A stretch of DNA of 64,000 nucleotides from Chlorogloeopsis sp038404745 (GCF_038404745.2 NZ_JAYKTT020000005.1:186001-250000), one strand, 5' to 3'; shown: positions 49,512 to 59,010, counted from the first letter of the stretch. Made by a program: numbers and translations. The notes: a model not told the origin generated them from the letters alone.

Positions 49512-50960
49512 GTGGCAAAAATGAACGCCAGTAGCAACTCCAGCAAAATAAAATTTGGAACTGATGGGTGGCGAGGAATAATTGCCGATGACTTTACTTT
49601 CTCTAATGTACGGAAAGTAACGCGAGCGATCGCAAGTTACATTGAAACAGCCTATACTAAAAATCGACCAGTTCTTGTTGCCTACGATACTCGCTTTCTA
49701 GCTGAACAATTTGCCCTTACCGCAGCTCAAGTCTTAGCAGACTTGGGCTGGACGGTTAAAATCACTGAGCGGGATTGCCCAACACCAGTAATTGCCTACA
49801 ATGCCCGTTACTTAAATTCTGCTGGGGCATTGATGTTTACTGCCAGCCATAACCCAGCACCATACTGTGGGATTAAATATATCCCCGATTATGCCGGGCC
49901 TGCCACTCCAGAAATCACTGATACTATTGTGGCAAATATTGAAGGTGCATCGGATGCTCCACCCCCGAATCATCCAGTTAGCTCTATTTCTACCTTCGAT
50001 CCTAAGCCAGACTATATGCGATTTCTCTACACTTTGCTTGATGTACAAAAAATTCGCAATGCTCGATTGAAGGTAAAGTATGATGCCCTCTATTCTACTT
50101 CTCGCGGTTATCTTGATGAAGTTTTGCAACATTGCAGCTGTGATTTTGAAACTTTCCACGCTTGGCGTGATGTTTTATTCGGTGGAGATATGCCAGAACC
50201 CAAGGAAGAACAACTCCATCAGCTAGTAGAAGCAGTGCGTCACGACAAAGCTGATTTGGGTTTGGCTACTGATGGAGATAGTGATCGCTTCGGTATTGTT
50301 GATGAACAAGGAAATGTTCTCACTCCCAATACTGTGTTGTTAATTTTAATACGTCATTTAATCAAAAATAAAAATAAAACAGGTGCTATTGTTCGTACTG
50401 TTGCTACTACTCATTTGCTAGATCATCTGGCAGCTAAGTATGGATTAAAAATATTTGAAACACCAGTAGGTTTTAAATACATTGGTGCAAAAATGCGTGA
50501 AACTAATGTATTAATTGGTGGAGAAGAATCTGGCGGTTTAAGTATGATCGGACACATTCCTGAGAAGGATGGCATTTTAGCTAATATGTTAGTGGCAGAA
50601 GCGATCGCCTACGAAGGTAAACCATTAAGTGCTCTTGTCCAAGAAGCAATTGCTGAAGCAGACGGGCCTATATACAACAAGCGTCTTGATTTACACCTAA
50701 CTGAAGCCCATAAAGCTGCTATCATTAATTTTTACACTAAATACACCCCTGCCGAAGTAGCAGGAATTAAAGTTAAACAAGTAGGGAAAAAAGACGGTGT
50801 TAAACTCTATTTAGAAGAAGGTAGCTGGGTGCTTTTGCGTCCATCTGGAACAGAACCTCTCATGCGTGTTTATGTGGAAACAAAATCTCCCGAAAAGTTA
50901 ACCCAAATTGCTCAAGCAATGGAATCTGTAATCAATCAACTCCAACCAGTAGCTGTGTAG
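49512..50960 (+). CDS. Phosphoglucomutase/phosphomannomutase family protein
   Basis: A 482-residue alpha-D-phosphohexomutase. The phosphoserine loop is FTASHNPAPYCGIK, the metal loop DGDSDRFGIVD, the sugar loop GGEESGGLS and the phosphate-binding C-terminus RPSGTEPLMRVYVE. It interconverts hexose 1- and 6-phosphates. Specificity (glucose or mannose) is not decided by these motifs. GTG at 49512 or ATG at 49521 can both be the start. Confidence 0.93.
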   Translation: MAKMNASSNSSKIKFGTDGWRGIIADDFTFSNVRKVTRAIASYIETAYTKNRPVLVAYDTRFLAEQFALTAAQVLADLGWTVKITERDCPTPVIAYNARYLNSAGALMFTASHNPAPYCGIKYIPDYAGPATPEITDTIVANIEGASDAPPPNHPVSSISTFDPKPDYMRFLYTLLDVQKIRNARLKVKYDALYSTSRGYLDEVLQHCSCDFETFHAWRDVLFGGDMPEPKEEQLHQLVEAVRHDKADLGLATDGDSDRFGIVDEQGNVLTPNTVLLILIRHLIKNKNKTGAIVRTVATTHLLDHLAAKYGLKIFETPVGFKYIGAKMRETNVLIGGEESGGLSMIGHIPEKDGILANMLVAEAIAYEGKPLSALVQEAIAEADGPIYNKRLDLHLTEAHKAAIINFYTKYTPAEVAGIKVKQVGKKDGVKLYLEEGSWVLLRPSGTEPLMRVYVETKSPEKLTQIAQAMESVINQLQPVAV

Positions 50961-50966
50961 AGAAAT

Positions 50967-51070
50967 TAGGGGCAGTCGGAGACGCGGAGAAATATGAGGA
51001 CAAGGAGAGAGAACCTGATTCACTATTCCCCGTGTCACCGTGTCACCGCGTCCCTGTGTCCTTTTCCCAA
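50967..51070. repeat. CCCCGTGTC-type repeat before the LapA-like gene
   Basis: GGAGACGCGGAGAAATATGAGGACAAGGAGAG...CCCCGTGTCACCGTGTCACCGCGTCCCTGTGTCC. It shows the same order as the elements in coxB and nifE (GACGCGGAGA-AT-TCCCCGTGTC). It is non-coding. Confidence 0.65.
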
Positions 51071-51104
51071 TCCCCAATTCCCATTCCCCTGTCCCCTTCT
51101 TCAT

Positions 51105-51380
51105 ATGAAATCCTTTGTTACTCTTGTCACAACAATAGTTATAGCTGTCTGGGTGGTGACCGTTGCTATTCTATCTGTTCAAAATGCTACCCCGGTATCT
51201 TTAAGATTTATCACTTTTCAATCTATTCAGCTTCCTGTGGGTTTACTACTAGCTTTTTGTGCTGGAGTAGGCATGATTGGGATGGCATTAATACAACCTC
51301 TGTGGGGTATCGCTGATTCTGGGGAGAGAGCTTCTACCAGAGAAGATGATACCGAATTTTTTGTAGATGAAGATTTTTAA
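51105..51380 (+). CDS. LapA-like (DUF1049) small membrane protein
   Basis: A 91-residue protein from ATG at 51105; the open frame runs back into repeat DNA. Two membrane helices: VTLVTTIVIAVWVVTVAILSVQNATPVSLRF and QLPVGLLLAFCAGVGMIGMALIQP. The motif SVQNATPVSLRFITF is typical of LapA/DUF1049 proteins, which are implicated in envelope assembly. An acidic C-terminal tail (TREDDTEFFVDEDF) follows. Confidence 0.82.
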   Translation: MKSFVTLVTTIVIAVWVVTVAILSVQNATPVSLRFITFQSIQLPVGLLLAFCAGVGMIGMALIQPLWGIADSGERASTREDDTEFFVDEDF

Positions 51381-51582
51381 ACCTTATGAAATATACCCAA
51401 AAATAGAACTAAGTAGCCTTTATGAATTGGGTACAGAAGAGGACAAGAAGACAAGGTGACATGGAAGGAACAGGAGTGTGAGCTACGTCTTTCCCCTCAT
51501 TTCCCCTCTCTCCTTGTCTTAATTCCCTCCTGCCTTCTGCCTACCTACCTAATCTGGGGGAAGGGCTACTCTGCGAGAAGAC

Positions 51583-51614
51583 GCTAGCTAACGCAACGCC
51601 TGACGGCGAACGCG
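51583..51614. repeat. 32-bp mosaic module identical to 34250-34281
   Basis: Begins GCTAGCTAACGCAACGCC and ends GGCGAACGCG. It is exactly repeated 17 kb away in mosaic island 4, followed there by CCTACAAG and here by TCTACCGC. Confidence 0.85.
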
Positions 51615-51908
51615 TCTACCGCGTCTACGTGTCTACTGCCCTCTGCCTTCTACTTATTGCCTTTATATTTCTAGCCAATCACTCAATTAGCTATTGATAA
51701 AATTTCTCTATTAATACTTACTTGCCGATCGCCGCTATTCCTAGTAGAGTTATATGTAATTGAAAATAAATTTCAACAAATTCTGAATGAGGTAAATAGA
51801 CGAGTATCAGCCAGCCAAATTACGTAAATGCAATTTTCCTCCTCTGACCGAGCCTAGCCTAAAAATATTAAATCTAGTGGAGGGCGCGTCCTGACGCTCT
51901 ATTTGCAG

Positions 51909-51936
51909 CCGCTGTATATCCAGTTGAGTACAGCGG
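51909..51936 (+). terminator. Intrinsic-terminator-like hairpin
   Basis: CCGCTGTA/TACAGCGG perfect 8-bp stem with a 12-base loop, followed by TTTTACTTT. It lies 530 bp after the LapA-like gene and 104 bp before the methyltransferase, so it may be a terminator or a leader attenuator. Confidence 0.55.
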
Positions 51937-52040
51937 TTTTACTTTATCTTGCTTATGTGAGATTCAATAATTAATTTTATTTTTGTGCTAAAAATGAAAA
52001 AAATTATTATTAGCTGTCAAAAGTTCCAAGGAGTTTTCAA

Positions 52041-53072
52041 ATGAAGTTGACAATCAAGCCGGAAAATATCTTGGAGGCGATCGCACTCAATAGCCGCAAG
52101 GAACTGCAACCTTTTCTCTTGGGTATGCTCGGCATGGGAGTTAGCCAGGTTTTAGTGACTGCCATAGGAATGAACGTGTTCGATGCTCTGCAAGACAATC
52201 CTAAAACGGCTGCTGAATTGGCAATACAGATGGATTGCGATCCTCACGGAATGCAAGTTTTACTAGAAAGCCTGGATGGCTTTGGTTTTCTGAAGCGACA
52301 AGGGCAGCACTATCAACTTACCCAAGATTCTGCTCGTTGGCTGACAAAGTCGGGTGGGTTAATTTATGACTTTCTCAGGTTAGGTGGCGACATTAGTCAT
52401 CAATTGGTGTTGCTAGAGAAGGATATTCGCACTGGCGAAGTTCCCAATTTTCACTTCAATCCTCAATCTGCCACCTGTTTTGCAAACTACTACACTATGC
52501 TCAAAAGTAGTGGGCAGCAAAGCGCCCCAAATATTCTCAAGTGGGCAAAGCTCAATCCACCCCCCAAGCGCTTGCTAGATGTAGCAGGCGGCCCCGCAGA
52601 ATACAGCATAGCATTTTGTCAAAAGTATCCAAACTTGAAAGCCGATATCCTGGATTTACCCAACGCAATCCAAGCAGGATTACCCCAAATCGAACAGGCA
52701 GGATTAGGCGATCGCATCCAATACATTGAAGGTAATTTACTGGAGACTGATTGGGGCAACAATTACGATGTTGTATTCCTCTCGAACATCCTCCACTGCC
52801 TTACAGCCGAGCAGTGTGAAATCGCACTCAATCAGGCATTCCAAGCACTGCATTCAGGCGGTACCGTATTGATTAACGACTTATTTCATCCTGGCGAGCA
52901 GGGAAAACTCTCTTCGCCAATTAGCCTGTTCTCCCTTATCTATTATGTTACTTGTGGTGGACGTATTTGGCCACAACCTACGATTTTGGATTGGCTAACC
53001 AAAACGGGTTTTCATCAGATTCGCATAAGTAAGTATAGATTGGCTTTATTTGTATCAGCACAGAAACCTTAA
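52041..53072 (+). CDS. O-methyltransferase-like SAM enzyme (CrtF/plant COMT type)
   Basis: A 343-residue enzyme. An N-terminal dimerisation and HTH-like domain is seen (VSQVLVTAIGMNVFDALQDNPKTAAELAIQMDCDPHGMQVLLESLDGFGFLKR). The SAM site is LLDVAGGPAEYSIAFCQKYPNL, and VVFLSNILHCLTAEQCEIALNQAF and GGTVLINDLF complete the fold. Small-molecule hydroxyl methylation is the family norm. Its neighbours give no pathway, and it seems transcribed alone behind AAGGAG. Confidence 0.85.
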   Translation: MKLTIKPENILEAIALNSRKELQPFLLGMLGMGVSQVLVTAIGMNVFDALQDNPKTAAELAIQMDCDPHGMQVLLESLDGFGFLKRQGQHYQLTQDSARWLTKSGGLIYDFLRLGGDISHQLVLLEKDIRTGEVPNFHFNPQSATCFANYYTMLKSSGQQSAPNILKWAKLNPPPKRLLDVAGGPAEYSIAFCQKYPNLKADILDLPNAIQAGLPQIEQAGLGDRIQYIEGNLLETDWGNNYDVVFLSNILHCLTAEQCEIALNQAFQALHSGGTVLINDLFHPGEQGKLSSPISLFSLIYYVTCGGRIWPQPTILDWLTKTGFHQIRISKYRLALFVSAQKP

Positions 53073-53564
53073 CTCTAAATCAGCAATGCCCATAAAAAAC
53101 AAACAAACCTGTCTCTCCATAATAGGGGAGATTGCCTGATCTAGGGATGGGATTTGTAGTAAACCTTTGAAAGATGATTTGGCGATCGCTACTGGCGAGT
53201 TTTGCATACTTTTACAATCTATGAGCCAGTAAACTTCAATCACTCCACCGTGTTTTCTAGATGAAAAATATCAACAACGTAAAACGCTCATACTTGTATA
53301 CGCTGTTGATATTGGAAACAGTTTATAGTTTACGTATGATGTCTTTTCCGTAAGATTAGGAAATTGCAGTGGCAATCTCAAGAATCTCTGACTGTATATC
53401 GCTAAGTGAACTGCAAAATCCAAACAAACGCGAGTGAAGCTATGCTAGAAGCTCGCGTGACTCAACGTAAATATTACTTGCCGACAAAATAGGAAACAAC
53501 TCAATCATTGTGTAGTGAGGAGCGCCGTGAGAAACCAGTTTTTAAGCTGATTTGAGGCTGCTAT
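53073..53564. other. Intergenic region
   Basis: 492 bp between convergent genes. One HIP1-containing CGATCGC is near 53183. No repeat-family copy or gene was recognised. The short open frames are antisense shadows. Confidence 0.5.
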
Positions 53565-53738
53565 TTAGGGACTCTTAGTAGGAGTGGCAGCAGGAGTAAC
53601 AGGTGCCTTAGTAGCAGCGTCAGTCGGTTCACCAGGTGCTGGAGTGGTAGTAGTAGTACCATCTTGAGCATTTTCACATGCTCCAAGCGCTGAAGCTAAA
53701 CCTAGCAATAAAGCAAAACCAAGAATTTTTATTTTCAT
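53565..53738 (-). CDS. Small secreted lipoprotein, Thr/Pro/Ala-rich
   Basis: 57 residues from ATG at 53738, preceded by AGAGGAG. It has a clear lipoprotein signal (MKIKILGFALLLGLASALGAC, lipobox LGAC) and a low-complexity mature part (TTTTTPAPGEPTDAATKAPVTPAATP). The mature part has no fold; it probably serves as a tether or is a fragment of a larger family. It is isolated and small but the signal is convincing. Confidence 0.65.
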   Translation of the reverse strand: MKIKILGFALLLGLASALGACENAQDGTTTTTPAPGEPTDAATKAPVTPAATPTKSP

Positions 53739-53765
53739 AACTCCTCTTTCACCAAAAATTGGCAC

Positions 53766-54223
53766 AATTTTGAGCTTCGTTGACTACGATACCTCATTTG
53801 TTGCTTTTTTTTAATTATTTTATATCAAAGATTTAAAGCTGATTTTGGATTTTGGAGTGCAGATTCGGTATATAGTCGCAAACAACTTGATTTTAGGACG
53901 GCATAGGTAAGATTGCCAAAATGGCTAATAAAATCGTCAAATATACCAAAAGATATTATCTTTATGTAAACTATTGCTCTTGCTGTTCAGCGTTGCCATA
54001 CTTTTAGATGCGATGCTTAAATGCTAAAGTATCCGTTTAAGGTTCAAAATTGCCGCAAGTAATATCCACATTAGATGCAAACATTAGTGTAGCTATCTAG
54101 ACTCAAAACAAGAGAGTAGGGTGTTATTCGTAGCTAATTGCCCAAAAAGCAATTGTCAGTTGAACCAAAATAGACAATCAATTATTCAATAAAACTTCAA
54201 TTTTTTACCTAAAAATAAAGATT
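53766..54223. other. Upstream region of the ftsL-like/ftsI operon
   Basis: 458 bp of AT-rich DNA. It presumably carries the promoters of the divergent lipoprotein gene and the FtsL-like gene. No clear GTA-N8-TAC site or repeat was seen. Confidence 0.4.
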
Positions 54224-54847
54224 ATGGCTGTTGCTCGTAAATCAGATGTTTCTACAAAGCGCAGTTGGTTCCGGCGGCAAGGTTCTCTATTTGGAGGAAG
54301 CACCACTAGAGAACAACAACTCAAATCACTTAGAACTACTACAGAAAAAGCTCTGTCAACAACAGTTTCCTCTCAAAGGCAAAAACGTTCATTGCAAAAT
54401 GTATCGGTGAGTGCAACCCAGTTCAAAAATAATGCAGGTGCAGTCACAACTACTACTGTTTCTGATTTAAGCAAACAAGGCTCGGCACCTTTATGGTTAC
54501 TGCGCTTGTACACTTTATATCGTCACTCTTCAGTGATGACATTTTTACTGGTAGCAGCCATGCTCGTAGTTTATGGTTGGACGGTTTATTCTCAGCAAAT
54601 GTGGAGTCAGGCATACCGGAAGTTGCAAACTTTACAGCGTGACGAACGACAATTGACAACAAATAACGAAGTACTAAAAAACCAAATGGCACAGGAAGCA
54701 CAAACATCAGCAGCAGGATTGGTAACACCTTCTCCTGCCGGAACAGTGTTCTTACGTCCAGCACCTGAGAGTTCAAATCCCGTCGTGCCTAATGTAACTC
54801 CCAATTCTGAACTACAACAGCAAAAACTTACACCACTAGGATATTAA
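54224..54847 (+). CDS. FtsL-like single-pass membrane protein
   Basis: A 207-residue protein: a basic, Ser/Thr-rich cytoplasmic N-terminus of about 100 residues, one membrane helix (HSSVMTFLLVAAMLVVYGWTV), then a coiled-coil-like YRKLQTLQRDERQLTTNNEVLKNQM and a Pro/Ser-rich tail. Position directly before ftsI and this topology match the FtsL/FtsB-type divisome linkers, which are poorly conserved in sequence. The role in septal peptidoglycan synthesis is inferred from this. It is 45 bp before ftsI. Confidence 0.7.
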   Translation: MAVARKSDVSTKRSWFRRQGSLFGGSTTREQQLKSLRTTTEKALSTTVSSQRQKRSLQNVSVSATQFKNNAGAVTTTTVSDLSKQGSAPLWLLRLYTLYRHSSVMTFLLVAAMLVVYGWTVYSQQMWSQAYRKLQTLQRDERQLTTNNEVLKNQMAQEAQTSAAGLVTPSPAGTVFLRPAPESSNPVVPNVTPNSELQQQKLTPLGY

Positions 54848-54892
54848 AGTCATTAGGGTGAAATAAATTGCTAATGACCAAGGATAGTCCTT

Positions 54893-56689
54893 ATGCAGAA
54901 GTCACCAACCAGAAAAGTCAGGCAAAGAAAGCGTTCTAGCACTAGAAAAAGATTTTTTTCATCATTTTTCTCTAAGTTTATAGTACAAACATCGAAGGTT
55001 AACTCTCGGTTGTTCATCGTTTGGGCTGTATTGGTTATTGCTGCGTTTGGCCTAGCTGTTAATTTGTACAATCTACAAATTATACGCGGGCCGAAGCTTA
55101 CCCAGAGGGCGCGAAACCAACAGATGGTTAATTTGCGACTTTTTGTGCCTCGTCGCCCGGTAGTAGATCGGAATCGAGATATGTTGGCGATGGATCGACC
55201 TGTATATACAATGTATGTTCATCCCAAGCTATTTGATAAATCTAATCAAGAAATTGCCAAGCTACTTGCTCCGATTATGGGTAAGGATGCTGCGGAGTTA
55301 GAAACAAAGTTTGAAAGTAAAAAAAGTGGTATCTTACTTTCCTCTACCCTGCCAGAAGAAGTTGCCGATCGCATTTATTCATTACGTTTAAATGGCATAG
55401 AGTTAACTCAAAGATACTCTCGATTTTATCCGCGACAAGATTTGGTAGCAGAAGTAGTAGGCTATGTAAATGTTGACCGTCGCGGTCAAGCAGGTGTGGA
55501 GTATAGTCAAGAGAAGTTACTGGAACGTTCTTTAAAAACAGTACGCCTCAGTCGTGCAGGCAATGGGGCGTTGATGTCAGATCATGCTCCAGAGGGTTTT
55601 CTGCATTTTGATGATTTGCAACTACAACTGACTATTGACAGTCGCCTGCAAAGAGCAGCTCGCAATGCATTACAAGAGCAGATGGACAAATACCATGCCC
55701 AAAGGGGAGCGGTAATTGTAATGGATGCGTGGGATGGTTCTTTGCTGTCATTGGTTTCTTTACCCACCTATAATCCTAATCAATACTCTAAAGCCAATGT
55801 CTCACTGTTCAAAAACTGGACTGTAGCAGATTTATACGAACCTGGTTCGACTTTTAAACCTTTAAATGTGGCGATCGCCCTAGAAGCAGGAGCGATTAAA
55901 TCTGAGGATACATTCAACGATCCTGGTTTTATTAAAGTAGCCGATCGCACCATCAGAAATGCCCAAAATAAAAGTTACGGGCAAATCAATATTGCCCAGA
56001 TTTTGCAACATTCCAGCAATATTGGCATGGTGCAAATGATCCAACGCTTGCAGACTCCTGTTTACCATAGTTGGCTAGAAAAGTTGGGGTTGGGGCAAAG
56101 CCTCAATACAGATTTACCTTTTGTTGTCGCTAGCCAACTTAAAAGTCTAGAAAAATTTGCTGCCTCGCCCGTAGAAGCAGCAACTACCTCCTTTGGTCAA
56201 GGTTTTTCCTTAACACCTTTGCAATTGGTACAATTACACGGAGCCTTAGCTAATGGTGGAAAAATCGTCACACCCCATGTAGTAAAAGGTTTGATAGATA
56301 GCAAGGGGCAAATACATTACACTCCTTCTTATGCAGCGCCACGCCAACTGTTCTCACCTATTACTAGTCAAAAAGTTGTAGAAATGATGGAAACAGTTGT
56401 CGCCAATGGTACTGGTAGAGTATCACAAATTTCGGGATATCGCATTGGAGGCAAAACTGGCACCGCCCAAAAAGCTGGTAGCTCTGGTGGCTATATCAGT
56501 GGTGCAAAAATTACTAGTTTTGTGGCTATCCTGCCTGTAGAAACACCGCGCTATGTAGTACTGGCATTAGTAGATGAACCAAAAGGCGCAAATGCTTATG
56601 GTGGTACTGTGGCTGCTCCAATTGTCAAAGCAGTAATGGAAGCATTAATTACTATTGAGCAAATTCCACCCAGTCAATCAATACAGTAG
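54893..56689 (+). CDS. ftsI: Septal peptidoglycan transpeptidase FtsI (PBP2/PBP3 class)
   Basis: A 598-residue class B penicillin-binding protein. A basic N-terminus and one anchor helix (about 43-65) are followed by the pedestal domain and the transpeptidase domain. The catalytic S319 is in GSTFKP, the second motif SSN lies in LQHSSNIGM, and KTGTAQ ends the site. It cross-links septal peptidoglycan in the periplasm. The FtsL-like gene before it supports FtsI over the elongation PBP2 (no rod genes). Confidence 0.92.
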   Translation: MQKSPTRKVRQRKRSSTRKRFFSSFFSKFIVQTSKVNSRLFIVWAVLVIAAFGLAVNLYNLQIIRGPKLTQRARNQQMVNLRLFVPRRPVVDRNRDMLAMDRPVYTMYVHPKLFDKSNQEIAKLLAPIMGKDAAELETKFESKKSGILLSSTLPEEVADRIYSLRLNGIELTQRYSRFYPRQDLVAEVVGYVNVDRRGQAGVEYSQEKLLERSLKTVRLSRAGNGALMSDHAPEGFLHFDDLQLQLTIDSRLQRAARNALQEQMDKYHAQRGAVIVMDAWDGSLLSLVSLPTYNPNQYSKANVSLFKNWTVADLYEPGSTFKPLNVAIALEAGAIKSEDTFNDPGFIKVADRTIRNAQNKSYGQINIAQILQHSSNIGMVQMIQRLQTPVYHSWLEKLGLGQSLNTDLPFVVASQLKSLEKFAASPVEAATTSFGQGFSLTPLQLVQLHGALANGGKIVTPHVVKGLIDSKGQIHYTPSYAAPRQLFSPITSQKVVEMMETVVANGTGRVSQISGYRIGGKTGTAQKAGSSGGYISGAKITSFVAILPVETPRYVVLALVDEPKGANAYGGTVAAPIVKAVMEALITIEQIPPSQSIQ

Positions 56690-57040
56690 TCATTTGTTAG
56701 TAGTTAGTAGTAGGGGCGGGTTTTATTGATCATCTTGCCGTTCAAACAGATAATTTCTCTTCTAAACCCACCCGGTAGTCGCTACAATGCTTAACCCGCG
56801 CAACGCGAGGGTTAGTTGTCTCCTCCTCTCCCACTCCCCGCGTCTGGATATCCCCTTGTCCCCCCCTCTCCAGATAGTACATATTTATTGATTCTCCCCT
56901 GCTCCCTTAGGTAGAATCTTTAATCGTAGTGCTTAATTGTTCTTTACAACCCAGGGGAGAGGTAGAGAAAACTACTAAATGGAAATCTAGGTATATAAGG
57001 TGAAAGTTATCAACACCGATTGCAAAGAACCAAAGATTCC
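56690..57040. repeat. Repeats after ftsI
   Basis: The fifth copy of the GCGGGTTT/AAAC repeat lies at 56716-56774 (with TCT duplicated, ending AAACCCAC). AGTCGCTACAATGCTTAACCCGCGCAACGCGAG (56778-56810) is a degraded mosaic module. CCCCGCGTC-type repeats at 56830-56870 follow, then unremarkable DNA up to the next gene. Confidence 0.6.
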
Positions 57041-58171
57041 ATGCAGAGCAATTTAGTTAAATTACCTCCTCCTACTGCGGAGGGAAGCTTACCAATAGGG
57101 GTAACAGAAGTTACTATTTATGATCGTGGTGAGCAGCAATTTATAGAACTGCTGATTACAGACAACTTAGATCAAAAACTTGATAGAGAACCCTCACTTG
57201 CCAGTGAATTTGAGAGTGCGCTTTCTATAGGAATTCGTGCTGCTTATCACAATGGTTCTGGTGATGATAAGGCTCATCTTTTTCTCCAGCGTATACTGTA
57301 TCGGATTAATCGCTTAAACCTTTTTTGGTATGACGATTTGCGGCACTATACTAATGAGCGATCGCTCTATCTATACAAGGTGCGTGATCAAATTGAGGCG
57401 GCTTGGCAAGAATGGGAAATAGCAAAAATCGATGTGGCAGCCTTACAGCAGTTAGATGTCAAGCAAGCGCTGATTGAGCGTACCGCATACGATTTAGAGC
57501 CACCTTTATCAGCAGGAAGCCGCTACATTCGTGAGGAAATGACAGAAATTGGCTATCGTCATTTATTAGCGATCGGCTCATTTGATGGGTTAGTTGAGGG
57601 CAGTCGTCTTTCCCGTATTCTTGGTGGTGCTGCTAATCCAGTCCAATGTACTCTTGTAAAGGTATTACTGGAAGAGTACGGTAACGGTCGCTTCTCTCGC
57701 AAGCATTCTACATTTTTTGCTCAAATGCTAGCTGAGTTTGGCATGAATACCGAACCAGAAGGATACTTCGATTTAGTACCTTGGGAGGTTTTAGCCTGTG
57801 CCAATCATAACTTTTTACTGACTGAGTGTAAGCGTCATTTCCTGCGTTATAGCGGTGGTTTAACCTATTTTGAGGTTGCAGGGCCTTCTGCTTACAAAAA
57901 TTATCTTACAGCTGCCCAACGTTTGGGATTGTCAGATGCGGCGATGGGTTATTGGGAACTGCATATTCGAGAAGATGAACGTCACGGGCGCTGGATGTTA
58001 GATGATGTGGCTTTGCCTTTAGCAGAATTGTACCCCAATGATGCGTGGGAGCTAGTGCTGGGATACGACCAAGAAAAGTTAATGGGCGATCGCGCCGCCG
58101 AAGCGGTTGTGCAATCAATACGCCAAGTAGAACAAAACACTCCACTCGCTTCAGAAACACAACATCACTAA
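57041..58171 (+). CDS. Iron-containing redox enzyme family protein (heme-oxygenase-like fold)
   Basis: About 376 residues from ATG at 57041. The C-terminal half carries the heme-oxygenase-like di-iron pattern: REEMTEIGYRHLL, KVLLEEYGNG, LTECKRHFLRYSGGLTYFEV and the final WELHIREDERHGRWMLDDVALPL with the H-x3-D-x2-H type ligands (E...H...E..H). Enzymes of this fold perform oxygenation with two iron atoms; the substrate is unknown. The N-terminal part (about 1-130) is unassigned. Confidence 0.75.
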   Translation: MQSNLVKLPPPTAEGSLPIGVTEVTIYDRGEQQFIELLITDNLDQKLDREPSLASEFESALSIGIRAAYHNGSGDDKAHLFLQRILYRINRLNLFWYDDLRHYTNERSLYLYKVRDQIEAAWQEWEIAKIDVAALQQLDVKQALIERTAYDLEPPLSAGSRYIREEMTEIGYRHLLAIGSFDGLVEGSRLSRILGGAANPVQCTLVKVLLEEYGNGRFSRKHSTFFAQMLAEFGMNTEPEGYFDLVPWEVLACANHNFLLTECKRHFLRYSGGLTYFEVAGPSAYKNYLTAAQRLGLSDAAMGYWELHIREDERHGRWMLDDVALPLAELYPNDAWELVLGYDQEKLMGDRAAEAVVQSIRQVEQNTPLASETQHH

Positions 58172-58305
58172 TCCTAGATTTCTAATTTATTTAATTTGTC
58201 TTTATTCCTTTAGTCAAAAATTCTCTACTAAAGGAGTAATTTTTGCTTGTGAATGAGATGTATGCCTTACCAAAATCTAACTCATTGTAATACTCACACA
58301 AACAT

Positions 58306-59007
58306 ATGAAAGATATATTTTTTTGTCCGGAAGAGTCTAATTTCTACTCTAATTGTTTGGAAAACTTTGCATTGAGAAATTGTCAAAAATCTGAATGTAT
58401 TGTGGAATTTGGTTCAGGAGATGGCACTCCAGTTATTAATTCGCTACTTAGAAACAGATTTGATGGCATTATACATGGATTTGAATTAAATACTTCTGCT
58501 TGGAAGGTTGCTAATTCAACCATTGATGAATATAATCTGGGTCAAAAGTACGTAGTTCATAATTCATGTTTATTTAGCTCTTCTAATCTCAAAGCTGACT
58601 ATCTTGTAGCCAATCCGCCCTATCTACCTGCACCAGATCAAGATATTTATATGCCACTTTTATTCGGAGGTATAGATGGAGCTACTGTTACCAATAACCT
58701 TTTGTTATTAGGTTATGAAAAAGCTTTACTTTTAATCTCTAGCTTCTCTCATCCACAAAGTACGATTAATCATGCCAAAGCCAATGGGTATCATGTTAGT
58801 AATTTCATAGTCTTACCTTTGAAATTTGGCTACTACAGTTCTGAGCCAAAAGTCAAAAAACACATAGAAGAATTACGCAAAAACAAAATGGCGTTTTATT
58901 CTGGAGATTATTACTACCTAGCTGGTGTTTTATTTACAAAGTCCCAGGAAGAACTAACTACAATTGATTTATCGAAAGAGTTAATGCAATTACTCACAAG
59001 CCTGTAG
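58306..59007 (+). CDS. HemK-like class I methyltransferase with NPPY motif
   Basis: A 233-residue enzyme. Motif I VEFGSGDGTPVINSLLRNRFDGIIHGFELN and the catalytic motif VANPPYLPAPDQD of N-methyltransferases on glutamine or nucleobase amines are present. Length is shorter than PrmC because the N-terminal helical domain is absent, so the substrate is not settled. It stands alone, converging with the small cysteine-rich gene. Confidence 0.78.
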   Translation: MKDIFFCPEESNFYSNCLENFALRNCQKSECIVEFGSGDGTPVINSLLRNRFDGIIHGFELNTSAWKVANSTIDEYNLGQKYVVHNSCLFSSSNLKADYLVANPPYLPAPDQDIYMPLLFGGIDGATVTNNLLLLGYEKALLLISSFSHPQSTINHAKANGYHVSNFIVLPLKFGYYSSEPKVKKHIEELRKNKMAFYSGDYYYLAGVLFTKSQEELTTIDLSKELMQLLTSL

Positions 59008-59010
59008 AGA

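Larger units (their letters stand above)
51381..52040. other. Repeat-bearing intergenic region
   Basis: 660 bp. Purine/pyrimidine-rich heptamers lie at 51430-51550. Mosaic island 5 (51560-51650) carries a 32-bp module identical to 34250-34281. The hairpin at 51909-51936 is followed by AT-rich DNA up to the methyltransferase start. No gene was recognised. Confidence 0.6.
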
